A program made the position numbers and the translations under genes. Positions 25,351 through 33,986 of a stretch of DNA of 64,000 bases are shown here, piece after piece. Numbering within the stretch: the first letter of the stretch is position 1; the number at the start of each line of letters is the position of its first letter. Under the pieces are notes generated by a model. That model saw only the letters and a list, made by a program, of their open reading frames with translations, did no database searches and was not told where the DNA came from. This DNA comes from Thermoleophilia bacterium (GTDB taxonomy: Bacteria > Actinomycetota > Thermoleophilia > Gaiellales > SKUG01). The stretch is taken from assembly GCA_025964555.1 (NCBI GenBank), contig JAOPYQ010000020.1, positions 28,365 to 92,364 of the forward strand, written 5' to 3'.

Positions 25351-26271
25351 ATGACCGCCGCACCTCGACACTTCGCATCGAACTCCCTGCTTCCGGCAAC
25401 CGGGCACGCGCCCGGCGAGCTGCTGTGGGGCGAGGCGCCCAAGCGCCAGCCGATCGCACCGCTCATCCTGATGGCGGTGCTCGTGCTGCTGGTGGCGGCA
25501 CCGACCGCGCTTGGTGGCGGCGGTGGCACGGCGAACCCGCTGCACCTCATGCGCGAGGTGGCTGACTCCACATACGAGCTGACCGGGCTCATGGCGGAGT
25601 CCAACAAGTCACTCGGCGCGATCGACAGGAACTCGAAGAACCTCGGAGCGCTGCAGCAGAACATGGTCGGCATCGCGAGCGCGACGGCGAACATGCAGGC
25701 GAAGACCGAGGAGCTCAACACGACGCTCGGTGCGGTCGGCACGCACGTGGCGAACTCCAAGACGACGCTCGCGAGCGTGGACGGCAAGCTGAGCGCGACG
25801 GTCGGGTCGATGGGCACGCTGCGCACGAACGTCGAGGGTTCGGCGAAGTCGACCAAGGCGATCGTGGGCGAGTTCGGGAAGATCGAATCCGCGATCGGAT
25901 CGATGTCGACGAACCTCAACGGTGCGATCACGCAGATGGCGGCGAGTGGTCCGCTCACCGCGGCGTTCGCCAACAACAAGACGCGCCTGGCGGTCGCAGG
26001 TGGCGACAGCAAGAAGTACGGCGTGCCGAACCTGGCGCCCGACAACCGCGTGATGAGCGTGGTGCTGCCGATGATCGCGGTCATGCAGCAGGGCGGTCCA
26101 CTCCCGGCGCGCAAGGATCGCCACGAGGCGAGCAACCCGATCGTGGGCACCGCGCTGAAGTTCCAGGTGCCGGACGGCGTGAACGTCGTCGCGCTGGTGA
26201 AGCCGTTCGACGGCTTCTACGGCCTGCCGCCGAGCAACTTCTTCGTCGAGAACCGCATTTACGGGTTCTAG
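25351..26271 (+). CDS. Single-pass membrane protein with helical ectodomain (operon gene 5)
   Basis: A 306-residue protein beginning nine bases after gene 4. Membrane helix at about 36-56 (APLILMAVLVLLVAAPTALG), then a long helix of Asn/Thr/Ser heptads (KTTLASVDGKLSATVGSMGT, VEGSAKSTKAIVGEFGKIES), and a C-terminal cap of mixed composition (VPDGVNVVALVKPFDGFYGL). It closes the five-gene operon. Confidence 0.72.
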   Translation: MTAAPRHFASNSLLPATGHAPGELLWGEAPKRQPIAPLILMAVLVLLVAAPTALGGGGGTANPLHLMREVADSTYELTGLMAESNKSLGAIDRNSKNLGALQQNMVGIASATANMQAKTEELNTTLGAVGTHVANSKTTLASVDGKLSATVGSMGTLRTNVEGSAKSTKAIVGEFGKIESAIGSMSTNLNGAITQMAASGPLTAAFANNKTRLAVAGGDSKKYGVPNLAPDNRVMSVVLPMIAVMQQGGPLPARKDRHEASNPIVGTALKFQVPDGVNVVALVKPFDGFYGLPPSNFFVENRIYGF

Positions 26272-26294
26272 AGCCGGTGCCTCGTTTCCGCGAT

Positions 26295-26401
26295 CGCGTC
26301 ATGAAAGCGTTGGCGAATTGGCTACGAGATCATGACGCGATGCGCATTCGCTGATCGCGTCGGCGTTTCGGGTGTCGTGGCACGACGATCTCGTGGCGCG
26401 G
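26295..26401. repeat. Dispersed palindromic element type 1, copy 1 (full length)
   Basis: A 107-base element in the gap after the five-gene operon. It begins CGCGTCATGAAAGCGTTG, has the core TTGGCTACGAGATCATGACG, and ends ACGATCTCGTGGCGCGG. The ends are imperfect inverted repeats and the inner TCATGACGCG pairs with the start. Related copies lie at 56298-56374 and 57440-57545. The remaining bases to 26545 show only a GGAAGGAGG ribosome-binding site for the next gene. Confidence 0.75.
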
Positions 26402-26545
26402 CACCGCGCGGGTTGCCCGAACCCGGGAACCGAGAGCGGTGTAGACGCGTCTGATGCGTGATCGAGCACTGGATGCGGGTTCCTGACGACCCTCGCGACG
26501 TGCTGAGTGTTTCCCGCGCGTACACGCGTGGGAAGGAGGCTCCCG

Positions 26546-27811
26546 ATGTCAAAGCAGATGAAGATTCTCGTTGGTGCCGTGGCCGCGCTCGTTCTCGTCG
26601 CGGTCGTCCTCACGATGTTCGGCAAGCCGCCGAACCTGCCGCTCGGCCCGCTCCAGGGCATGCTGGCGAAGGACGATCCCGCCATCACCGCGACCGACGG
26701 AACCGCCACCACTGATCCCGGCTTCGGCGCGGCGACGGACTGCGCAGGCAGCTCGGGTGCAGGTTCGACGTCCCTGGGCGACCCGGCTGCCGGTGGCGCG
26801 GTGGATCCTGCGACTGGCGCGCCGGTCGATCCGGCCGCTGGCGGGGCGACCGATCCTGCTGCCGGCGGGGCAGTCGACCCGGCAACGGGTGCTCCTGCAG
26901 ATCCCGCTGCAGGTGGCGCGGTGGATCCGGCAACCGGTGCACCGGTTGCGGCTCCCGCCGAGGGGTGGACGGGTGACGCACGCGTGAGCGCGGCCAGCGC
27001 CGGCTCCTACGACGGCAGCCGCGTGTCCGACACGCGCATCCTCGCGGCGGACGCCTCCGTGGACCCGGCAACGGGGCTCCCGGCTGATCCCGCTGCAGCT
27101 GGCGCTGATCCCACGGCCGGCGGCACCGTCGATCCGGCGACCGGGGCGGCGACCGACCCGGCAGCTGGTGGCGCGTCGATCGACCCGGCGACCGGTGCGG
27201 CGACGGATCCGGCAGCGGGCGGAGCAACCGACCCCGCAGCTGGCGGCGTCACGGACCCGTGCGCCGATCCGGCGCTCGGGGGCGCGACCGACCCGGCAGC
27301 AGGCGGCGCGGCGACTGACCCGGCGGCGGGTGCAGGCGCCGGCGCGACCGGTGGCACGGGAGCGACGGGCGCTGCGGGCGCGGGCACGGGAGCTGCGGCA
27401 ACCGCGGCGACCAAGTCCACCACCGACGGCTCCAGCACGGGCAATACTCCCGAGGCGCTGCGGGCGGCCAAGGACGCCACCAACGTCATGCAGAAGGCGA
27501 AGATCACAGTCACCACGACCGCGACGCTCGTGCCGAGCGCTGGCGGCATCGGTCGCCCGGCGGCGGTCAAGCGCTATCGACGCGGCGTCACGGCGGCGGT
27601 GCTCGTCATGAAGCTCGACACGTCGGCGCAGCAGCAGTGGACCGGGGCGGGCAAGAAGGTGCAGACCGACCTCGTCAAGAGCTTCATCACGCGCCTGGCC
27701 AAGTCCTATCCGAAGGCGTCGCGCAGCATCACGATCGTCGACGCGTCGGGGACCGTGCTCGCCATCGGTGACGCAGCACCCCGCGCCGCCGGTACCGTGA
27801 AGCTGTTCTGA
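26546..27811 (+). CDS. Membrane-anchored DPA(A/T)G-repeat protein
   Basis: A 421-residue protein with a strong GGAAGGAGG site before ATG 26546. Membrane helix at about 6-24 (KILVGAVAALVLVAVVLTMF). Residues about 80-280 are tandem 7-residue repeats of the form DPAAGGA / DPATGAP, interrupted by one non-repetitive stretch (APAEGWTGDARVSAASAGSY) and a single DPCADP. Then come a Gly/Ala/Thr-rich stretch and a C-terminal alpha/beta domain of about 110 residues (AAVLVMKLDTSAQQQWTGAG, SRSITIVDASGTVLAIGDAA). Its design suggests a surface protein with a flexible arm. Its stop overlaps the next gene. Confidence 0.7.
   Translation: MSKQMKILVGAVAALVLVAVVLTMFGKPPNLPLGPLQGMLAKDDPAITATDGTATTDPGFGAATDCAGSSGAGSTSLGDPAAGGAVDPATGAPVDPAAGGATDPAAGGAVDPATGAPADPAAGGAVDPATGAPVAAPAEGWTGDARVSAASAGSYDGSRVSDTRILAADASVDPATGLPADPAAAGADPTAGGTVDPATGAATDPAAGGASIDPATGAATDPAAGGATDPAAGGVTDPCADPALGGATDPAAGGAATDPAAGAGAGATGGTGATGAAGAGTGAAATAATKSTTDGSSTGNTPEALRAAKDATNVMQKAKITVTTTATLVPSAGGIGRPAAVKRYRRGVTAAVLVMKLDTSAQQQWTGAGKKVQTDLVKSFITRLAKSYPKASRSITIVDASGTVLAIGDAAPRAAGTVKLF
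26790..27340 (+). repeat. Coding tandem repeats (DPAAGGA/DPATGA units)
   Basis: About twenty degenerate 18-21-base units coding Asp-Pro-Ala-(Ala/Thr)-Gly-(Gly/Ala)-Ala, split by the non-repeat part at about 26950-27055. Likely to vary in copy number between strains. Confidence 0.7.
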
Positions 27812-27987
27812 TGCGGCTTGCGCTCGTCGTGCTCGTCGCGCTCGTCGGCGTCGCGCTGACGCTGTTCGCGGCGGTGCGGATGTGGCGCGCATCGAAGTCG
27901 GGTGCGCCGCGCGAGCTCGTGCTCGGCTACCTCGCGCTGATGGTCGCAGCCAGTGCGATCAGCTTGCTGCTGCTGCGGGCGCTGTAG
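27811..27987 (+). CDS. Small two-helix membrane protein
   Basis: A 58-residue protein, too short for most ORF callers. The ATG overlaps the previous stop as TGATG. Two hydrophobic segments, LALVVLVALVGVALTLFAAV (3-22) and LGYLALMVAASAISLLLLRA (38-57), are joined by a short basic loop (RMWRASKSGAPREL). Unrecognised; coupling to the DPA-repeat gene suggests a partner in the same complex. Its last 29 bases overlap the convergent gene's 3' end. Confidence 0.6.
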   Translation: MRLALVVLVALVGVALTLFAAVRMWRASKSGAPRELVLGYLALMVAASAISLLLLRAL

Positions 27988-28654
27988 CGCTCGCGGGTGC
28001 AGGGGCAGCCGCTGCGGGTTCCGCAGCAGGCGGCGCACCGGCCGCAGCAGCCGACGGTGTGCCGGTTGCCGGAGCAGCCGACGGTGTGCCGGTTGCCGGA
28101 GCAGCCGCGGCGCTCGGATCGCTCACGCCGAGCTTGCCGCTCGCGTCGCGCCCGATCCTGATCGCCTTCGTGAGTGCCGTGCGCGTGCCGTTGGCGAGCA
28201 CCGCATCGATCTGCAGGACGCCGCCCGCGCCAGGCGCCATGGCGCCCGCGAACTTCGGTGACGGCACGTGGCCGAGCAGGACGCCGTCCTGCCACACGCC
28301 GTACTGCTTCGCACCTGCAACGGGCTTCCATTCGAGCGCGAAGCCGTCAGCGGTCGGCTTGAGCCCGGAGATCGCCGGCGCCGCACCGCTTCGCTTCACG
28401 TCGGCGGTCGTCGCAGCAGGAGCTGCACCAGCGCTCGGCGCCGTGCCGGTCGCTGCCGCGCCTGCCGTCGCCTGCTCTGGCGCTGCCGCACCAGCAGACG
28501 GAACCGCGCGCGCGTGACCGCGCGGGATCGTCACGTTGCCGTGCTTGTCGAGCTTCATCTGGTACTCGCCGAGCCCGGCGTTGCGGTACGACTCGTTCGC
28601 CTGGGCGACGAAGCCCTTGAGGACGGTCATGGTGGGTCCGGAGATGGAGCTCAT
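27959..28654 (-). CDS. Ala/Pro-rich protein with a fibronectin-III-like domain
   Basis: A 231-residue protein, start taken as ATG 28654 (ATG 28630 also possible; no clear ribosome-binding site). The N-terminus (VLKGFVAQANESYRNAGLGE, KLDKHGNVTIPRGHARAV) is followed by an Ala-rich linker and a beta-sandwich-like stretch (ISGLKPTADGFALEWKPVAG, KQYGVWQDGVLLGHVPS) reminiscent of FN3 domains. The last 50 residues are Ala/Pro repeats (PATGTPSAAPATGTPSAAA). No signal peptide. Function unknown. Confidence 0.55.
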   Translation of the reverse strand: MSSISGPTMTVLKGFVAQANESYRNAGLGEYQMKLDKHGNVTIPRGHARAVPSAGAAAPEQATAGAAATGTAPSAGAAPAATTADVKRSGAAPAISGLKPTADGFALEWKPVAGAKQYGVWQDGVLLGHVPSPKFAGAMAPGAGGVLQIDAVLANGTRTALTKAIRIGRDASGKLGVSDPSAAAAPATGTPSAAPATGTPSAAAAGAPPAAEPAAAAPAPASATAPAAAAS

Positions 28655-28742
28655 GCACCAGATCGTCGAGCCTGGACACCGATGGGGTCGCGTTCCGTGA
28701 GGTGCGTTGGCCGAGCGGGGCCGCGCACTGGCCGTGCGACCG

Positions 28743-29660
28743 TCAGGCGTCGACGTCGGTGTCGGTGTCGTCGGCGTCGGCACCCAGGCCGCGCACGACC
28801 CACTCGTGCCACGAGCCGAGCGACACGCGCACGTCGCGGAACCCTGCCGCGCGCAGCACGCGCGAGGCGATCGCCGCACGGTGACCTGCGTGACACGACA
28901 CGATGATGTGGTCGTCCGGGCCGAGCCCGACGTGCTCCATGAGCTCGACGATCCGATCGGTCGGGCGCGGCGCGCCGAACATGTCGAAGCACGCCGTCCA
29001 CTCCACGTGGACGCTGCCCGGGATCGCTCCGCGGTGCGCGCAGCACGGCGCGCCGATGATGCCTTCGTGCTCGAGCTGCGAGCGTGCATCCACCACGCAG
29101 CTCGTGCCTTCCACGACCGCGTCCACGACATCCTCGAAGGCCGCGACGGCCGTCAGGCGCGATTGGACGCGGTCCCACGCATCGGCTGCAGCGGGTGTCA
29201 CGCTGGCGAATCCGTGCTCCACGTCGCCGGCGAGCACCTTCCACGCGTCGATGCCGCTGCCGTGCACGACGCTCACGTGGCGCATGCCCGCGAGCTCGCA
29301 GATCGCGCCGCCGAGCGCCGCCGAGCCGTCACAGTCGTCGACGAGCACCACGTGGTCGCCGGGCGTGATGCCGCGCGCCGCGAGCGTGGCTCGGGCGGCA
29401 ACGGCGAGTCGTTCGAGGGCGGGGCGCGAGGAATCGTCCACGAGCAGCGCATCGAGTGGCAGCGAGACCGCGCCGGCCACGTGGGCCACCTCGAACGCCG
29501 CGCTCGCGCGCGTGTCGATCACGATCACGTCGTCGCGGTTCGCGGCGAGCCACCGCACGTCGACGAGGACGGGCGCGGTGATCCGGCCGTCGGCGTGACG
29601 GAGCGGGAGGGCGAGCGGGGCGGCATGCTCGTGGAGGGCGGACGCGTGCACGGGTTGCAT
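28743..29660 (-). CDS. Two-domain rhodanese (sulfurtransferase)
   Basis: A 305-residue thiosulfate/3-mercaptopyruvate sulfurtransferase. Two rhodanese domains: the first (VLVDVRWLAANRDDVIVIDT, HVAGAVSLPLD) has VDDCDG at the loop position, and the second (CVVDARSQLEHEG, AIPGSVHVEWTACFD) ends in the active-site loop VSCHAGHRAAIAS with the sulfur-accepting Cys. ATG 29660 follows AAGGG. It moves sulfane sulfur between small molecules or proteins. Divergent from the next small gene. Confidence 0.88.
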   Translation of the reverse strand: MQPVHASALHEHAAPLALPLRHADGRITAPVLVDVRWLAANRDDVIVIDTRASAAFEVAHVAGAVSLPLDALLVDDSSRPALERLAVAARATLAARGITPGDHVVLVDDCDGSAALGGAICELAGMRHVSVVHGSGIDAWKVLAGDVEHGFASVTPAAADAWDRVQSRLTAVAAFEDVVDAVVEGTSCVVDARSQLEHEGIIGAPCCAHRGAIPGSVHVEWTACFDMFGAPRPTDRIVELMEHVGLGPDDHIIVSCHAGHRAAIASRVLRAAGFRDVRVSLGSWHEWVVRGLGADADDTDTDVDA

Positions 29661-29755
29661 CGTACCCACCCTTCGAGTGGCATGCCCCGGTTCGTCACGG
29701 CCACCTTCGTGGACACGACTGCCCACGCCGCTCGCGGCGACGCGGCCCCACCCTG

Positions 29756-29761
29756 TAGATT
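29756..29761 (+). promoter_or_regulatory. -10 box for the leaderless 29768 gene
   Basis: TAGATT ends six bases before the ATG at 29768. Confidence 0.5.
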
Positions 29762-29767
29762 CACCCC

Positions 29768-30073
29768 ATGTCTGAGGCCTCCACGCACGGCGTCACCGTG
29801 AACGACATCGACCAGCTCGTCACGGGCGCCACCCCGCAGTTCTCGATGCAGATCCTCGAGCGCGTCAAGGCGCTCGTGCTGCCGCTGCCCGAGGGCGACG
29901 AGATCCGCGCCTACGGCGAGCTGCAGATGCAGGTGCTCGAGCGCATCGCGACCGGCACCACGCGCGGCACCCGCGCACTCGGCGCGCCCGGCGAGGACAA
30001 CGACGGCTGGGACTCGATCCCCTCGCACCCCAAGGGCGGCATCGCTCCGGGCCACGTCGATTCGGGCCACTGA
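29768..30073 (+). CDS. Small protein of unknown function
   Basis: A 101-residue acidic protein: a helical N-terminal half (VNDIDQLVTGATPQFSMQIL, RVKALVLPLPEGDEIRAYGE) and a Gly/Pro/His-rich tail ending SHPKGGIAPGHVDSGH. No membrane segment or known motif. Leaderless by the TAGATT-N6-ATG pattern. It converges on the LuxC-like gene with seven bases between stops. Confidence 0.6.
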   Translation: MSEASTHGVTVNDIDQLVTGATPQFSMQILERVKALVLPLPEGDEIRAYGELQMQVLERIATGTTRGTRALGAPGEDNDGWDSIPSHPKGGIAPGHVDSGH

Positions 30074-30080
30074 CCGCCGC

Positions 30081-31202
30081 TCAGCTGCCCGCGATACGCC
30101 CCACGAGCGGCGCGACGCGGCCGATCCCGTCCTGCGGCCAGAGCCCGTCCGGCTCGTGCGCCTGTCCCGGCAGGCAGATGCGCGTGACGTTCGTGCGCTC
30201 GAGCAGCAGCTCCGCGATGCGTCCGCGATCTTCGCGACTCGTCGCGATCACGGCAGTCTGCAGCAACGTGCCGAGCTGCCCCACCTGCGCGACGAGCTCA
30301 TCCTCGCTCGAGACGCGAACCACCGTCAGCTGGGCATCGCCGGCGTGGAGCGCCGTCGCGTTGGGCGCCATGCCCGCCGCGATCGCACCGAGCACGTCCG
30401 CATCGCTCGAGCGCCGCTGCTGCATCCCCACGTCCACGCCGTCGGCGACGTGCTTGTCGCGCGCCATCGCCAGCTCGCGTCCCACGGATTCCTGCAGCCG
30501 CGCGGCCGCCTCGTCGTCGCCCAGCACGAACAGCCACGAGGGGCTCATGCAGCCGACCTGGCGAAACGCGAGCACGTCGCCGGCCAGGCGCTTCGCCCAC
30601 GACGCATCGACGTCCGCGCCGGGCGCCACCACCGCGATCCCCTGCCGCGAACCGTACGCCGCCACTCGATCCTTCGCCGCCGCCGGCAGTTTGTCGCGCA
30701 CGAGCGCGATCGTCTCGTCCGAGCCGAACACCACCGCCGCATCGGCGCGATCCCACGGCGGCTCCTCGCCGGTGCCGACCACGTCGATGCGCCCGGCCAG
30801 CTCCGGCTCGTCCTCGCGCAGCAGCCCGAGGAAGTGGTGGAGGACGGTCTCGTCACGCGACGGTCGCACGAGTGCAGTCGCGCCGAGCGAGATCGCCGCT
30901 GCGATCCCTTCGATCGCGAGCCCCGGCATGCGCCCGGATGCGAGCACGAGCACGTTCGACGGCGCGTTCGCGGGCACCGCGTCCTCGCCGAGTTCGGCCT
31001 GCAGCACGTAGCGCATCGTGCGCCCGCGACAACGCAGCGCGACGTGCGTCAGCTGGTCGATCACGTCATCGGGCGCGTAGCCGTGACGTCCGACGGTCTC
31101 GGTGACCGCGCGCTGGAACGAGTCGGTGCTGCTCCACTGCTCGAGCGCCCGGTCGAGCGCATCGAGGGCAGCGTCGCGCGAGGTGGTCGTGGCGGGATCC
31201 AT
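30081..31202 (-). CDS. LuxC-like acyl-CoA reductase
   Basis: A 373-residue protein of the LuxC/aldehyde-dehydrogenase superfamily. Visible are the cofactor-binding part (VLVLASGRMPGLAIEGIAAA, GATALVRPSRDETVLHHFLG) and the nucleophile region VLAFRQVGCMSPSWLFV, in which the Cys takes the place of the LuxC acyl-accepting Cys. LuxC reduces fatty acyl groups to aldehydes with NADPH. It is last in a minus-strand run LuxE-like, FMN glutamate-synthase-like, LuxC-like. No luxA/luxB is in the window, so the aldehyde is probably for another purpose than light. Confidence 0.75.
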   Translation of the reverse strand: MDPATTTSRDAALDALDRALEQWSSTDSFQRAVTETVGRHGYAPDDVIDQLTHVALRCRGRTMRYVLQAELGEDAVPANAPSNVLVLASGRMPGLAIEGIAAAISLGATALVRPSRDETVLHHFLGLLREDEPELAGRIDVVGTGEEPPWDRADAAVVFGSDETIALVRDKLPAAAKDRVAAYGSRQGIAVVAPGADVDASWAKRLAGDVLAFRQVGCMSPSWLFVLGDDEAAARLQESVGRELAMARDKHVADGVDVGMQQRRSSDADVLGAIAAGMAPNATALHAGDAQLTVVRVSSEDELVAQVGQLGTLLQTAVIATSREDRGRIAELLLERTNVTRICLPGQAHEPDGLWPQDGIGRVAPLVGRIAGS

Positions 31203-31243
31203 GCATCGGTGGTTCCCGACGCGTGCTGCGCCGAACCCCGCGC

Positions 31244-32854
31244 CTAGTTGCGCGCCGACGCCCCGCGACCGGTCTCCGTGGGCATCGTCGTCGTCGTGAG
31301 GTACTCCGTGTCGGTCGTCTCGAGCCGCTCGCGACTGGCGAGCAGCTCACGCAGCGCGTCGAGCTCGCTCGCGGGCGGCGTGCCCCAGCCCGGCTCGTAG
31401 CCGAACGTCGCCCGCAGCGAGCTGCACCGGAAGCGCTCGTCGAGCACGTCGACCATGTCCAGGTCCACGAGCGCCGGGTGCACCGCACCACACGTGCGCG
31501 ACAGGTCGATGAGGTCCGAGCGCAGCGTCGCGACGTAGTTCGCCAGTCGCGCCGCCTTGTCGGTCGGGTCGAGCCCGCGCACGAGCCACTTGTTCTGCGT
31601 CGCCACGCCCGTGGGGCAGTGGTCGGTGTGGCAGCGCTGCGCCTGGATGCACCCGATCGACAGCATCGCCTCGCGCGCGACCGACACCATGTCGCAGCCG
31701 AGCGCGAACGCGAGCAGCGTGCGCTCGGGCAGGCCGAGCCGCCCACTGCCGATGAAGACGACAGCCTCGTGCATGTCCTCGGCCGCGAACGCGCGGTAGA
31801 CCTCCGCCATCCCGAGCGTGAACGGCAGCGACACGTGATCTGCGAACACCAGCGGCGCGGCGCCCGTGCCGCCCTCGCCGCCGTCGATCGTGATGAAGTC
31901 CGGCCCGGTGCCGGTCTCGCGCATGCGGCGCGCGAGGTCCTCCCAGAAGGCGCGCTCGCCGACCGCGCTCTTGATCCCCACCGGCAGCCCGGTCGCGTCC
32001 GCGATGCGCTCGATCACGTCGAGCAGCTCGTCGACGCTGCCGAACGCCGTGTGCCCTGCCGGGCTCAGGCAGTCCACGCCCTGCTCCACGCCGCGCACGC
32101 GCGCGATCTCCGCGCTCACCTTCACGCCCGGCAGGATCCCACCGTGCCCAGGCTTGGCGCCCTGGCTCAGCTTGATCTCGATCGCCTTCACCGGCCCGCG
32201 CGCGATCGTCTCCACGAGCGCCGGGATGCTCAGCTGGCCGCTGCCCGGCTCGCGGCACCCGAAGTAACCGGTGCCGATCTGGAACACGAGGTCGCCGCCG
32301 TGCAGGTGATGGTCGCTCAGCCCACCTTCGCCGGTGTTGTGCATGCAGCCGGCGATCGCGCTGCCCCGGTTGAGCGCCTCGATCGCGCGCCCGCTCAGCG
32401 ACCCGAAGCTCATCGCACTGATGTTGACGATCGAGTTCGGGCGAAACGCGTGCTTGCGTCCGTGCGTGGCGCCGAGCACCTTCGCGCACGGCAGCTCCTT
32501 GACGGGATCGATCTTCGGCGCCGACGCGGGGAACGCCGCGTGGCGGACGATCACGTAGCCGGGCGTGCGCTCCATGTCGTTGTCGGTGCCGAAACCGAAG
32601 TAGCGGTTCTGGCGCTTCGACGATGCGTAGATCCAGCGTCGCTCGTCGCGCGTGAACGGGCGCTCCTCGTCATTGGCGGTGACGATGTACTGGCGCAGCT
32701 CGGGACCGACGTGCTCGAGCCAGTAGCGGAAGTGCCCGAGCAGCGGGAAGTTGCGCAGGATCGCGTGATGGCGCTGGGTGAGGTCGCGCACCACCTGCAC
32801 GAGCAGGAGTGCGACCACGACGAGCAGGACGAGCAACCAGGGGTGCGACAGCAT
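31244..32854 (-). CDS. FMN-binding glutamate-synthase-like protein
   Basis: A 536-residue protein with one N-terminal membrane helix (PWLLVLLVVVALLLVQVVRD) and a glutamate synthase central/FMN domain: ISAMSFGSLSGRAIEALNRG, HNTGEGGLSDHHL, KLSQGAKPGHGGILPGVKVS, FITIDGGEGGTGAAPLVFAD and GCIQAQRCHTDHCPTGVATQ (3Fe-4S-type Cys cluster). It lacks the glutaminase and small-subunit parts, like the archaeal-type GltB2 family whose substrate is unclear. It starts nine bases after the LuxE-like stop and 41 bases before LuxC-like, so they form an operon. Confidence 0.88.
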   Translation of the reverse strand: MLSHPWLLVLLVVVALLLVQVVRDLTQRHHAILRNFPLLGHFRYWLEHVGPELRQYIVTANDEERPFTRDERRWIYASSKRQNRYFGFGTDNDMERTPGYVIVRHAAFPASAPKIDPVKELPCAKVLGATHGRKHAFRPNSIVNISAMSFGSLSGRAIEALNRGSAIAGCMHNTGEGGLSDHHLHGGDLVFQIGTGYFGCREPGSGQLSIPALVETIARGPVKAIEIKLSQGAKPGHGGILPGVKVSAEIARVRGVEQGVDCLSPAGHTAFGSVDELLDVIERIADATGLPVGIKSAVGERAFWEDLARRMRETGTGPDFITIDGGEGGTGAAPLVFADHVSLPFTLGMAEVYRAFAAEDMHEAVVFIGSGRLGLPERTLLAFALGCDMVSVAREAMLSIGCIQAQRCHTDHCPTGVATQNKWLVRGLDPTDKAARLANYVATLRSDLIDLSRTCGAVHPALVDLDMVDVLDERFRCSSLRATFGYEPGWGTPPASELDALRELLASRERLETTDTEYLTTTTMPTETGRGASARN

Positions 32855-32863
32855 GGGCGGGAC

Positions 32864-33925
32864 CTACCCGCGAACGACGTCCTCCAGCCGGAGCGAGCAG
32901 CCCTTGAGCGTCGCACCCGGCGCGCGCCCGACCAGTTCGAACGATTCGCCGCGGCGGACGCCGATGTCCTCGCTGCGCACGGCCGCGCACGTGTGGACGT
33001 TCGCGATGTCGTGGAACACGAGCAGCCCCGGCTCACCATCGTCGACATCCTCGAGCGTGACCGGGTCCACCACGCGCACGCGCAGGGTCGACGGGGTCCA
33101 GCGCGCGAACGGTTCGTCGAGCTCCAGCGGGAAGCCTGCGGCCTCGGCGACGGTGCCCAGCCACGCCTGGCTCGACAGCTCGCTCATGCCGTACTCGTTC
33201 TCGCACCACTCCTCGGTCACGCCGAGCCACGACTCGATGCGTGCGAGCAACTCGGGACGGATGAGCTCGCGGGTGCGGCCCTTGTAGCCACCGGTGTCGA
33301 CCACGCGGCTGCCGAGGGGCAGCTCGATCGGGGCGCGTTCGGCATCCCGAACCGCGTCGAACAGCAGCGCCAGCGCGAAGCTCGTGGCGAGCACGAGCAC
33401 GGGCTGTCCGACGACCGTGAGCGCTTCCAGGCGTGACCACGCGCCGTCCTGGTCGACGGCGAAGTTGCCGCCGACGAACACGCCGGCGTCGGCGCACAGC
33501 TCGCTGGTGCGGATGCGGTCGAACATGTACGACAGCGAGGAGTTGGGGGCGGCGTGCCTGTCTGGCTGCAGCTGCACGCAGGCGAGCGGGTCACGCGCGC
33601 GGGCGACGACGTCCGGCAAGAGCGCCTGGTGCACGCCCTCGTCGATCGCGGCGTCGTAGGCCGCGAGGTCGGCGATGCGGTGGGAGCTGCGCTCCTCGCT
33701 CGTGGTGCCGGAGGAGAGCCACGTGGCGGCGACGGGCGCGTCGGGCGCCCAGACCTCAAGCTGCTTGAACGCCGCGATCGGCAGCGCCGGGATCTCGCGC
33801 CAGGATCGCACCTGGTCGTCCTCGCGCTGCGCGAGCTCGTGCGTGCACCACGCGTCGTAGGCGGGGATCGCTGTGCGCTGCGCCCGGTAGAGGTCGAGCG
33901 CGGTCTGTTCGAACTGGTCGTCCAT
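32864..33925 (-). CDS. LuxE-like acyl-protein synthetase
   Basis: A 353-residue protein of the LuxE acyl-protein synthetase family. It has the adenylate-forming P-loop-like WLSSGTTSEERSSHRIADL, VVDTGGYKGRTRELIRPELL, and ENEYGMSELSSQAWLG, equivalent to the YGxTE motif of adenylating enzymes. LuxE activates fatty acid with ATP and passes it to LuxC for reduction. First gene of the LuxE/GltB-like/LuxC run. ATG 33925 is chosen because the upstream extension is low-quality. Confidence 0.8.
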   Translation of the reverse strand: MDDQFEQTALDLYRAQRTAIPAYDAWCTHELAQREDDQVRSWREIPALPIAAFKQLEVWAPDAPVAATWLSSGTTSEERSSHRIADLAAYDAAIDEGVHQALLPDVVARARDPLACVQLQPDRHAAPNSSLSYMFDRIRTSELCADAGVFVGGNFAVDQDGAWSRLEALTVVGQPVLVLATSFALALLFDAVRDAERAPIELPLGSRVVDTGGYKGRTRELIRPELLARIESWLGVTEEWCENEYGMSELSSQAWLGTVAEAAGFPLELDEPFARWTPSTLRVRVVDPVTLEDVDDGEPGLLVFHDIANVHTCAAVRSEDIGVRRGESFELVGRAPGATLKGCSLRLEDVVRG

Positions 33926-33973
33926 CGGTCGGCATCGTCGCACGTACGTGCGCCCGCGGCTACGAACGAGCGA

Positions 33974-33979
33974 TACGAT
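33974..33979 (+). promoter_or_regulatory. -10 box for leaderless queD
   Basis: TACGAT ends seven bases before the ATG at 33987 and overlaps the alternative ATG at 33978, favouring 33987 as the true start. Confidence 0.45.
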
Positions 33980-33986
33980 GCCCGTG

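Noticed and set aside
21985..26271. MCE transporter operon
   Set aside because: The five-gene layout and helical ectodomains recall MCE proteins, but no MCE domain, YrbE permease or MlaF-like ATPase is present.
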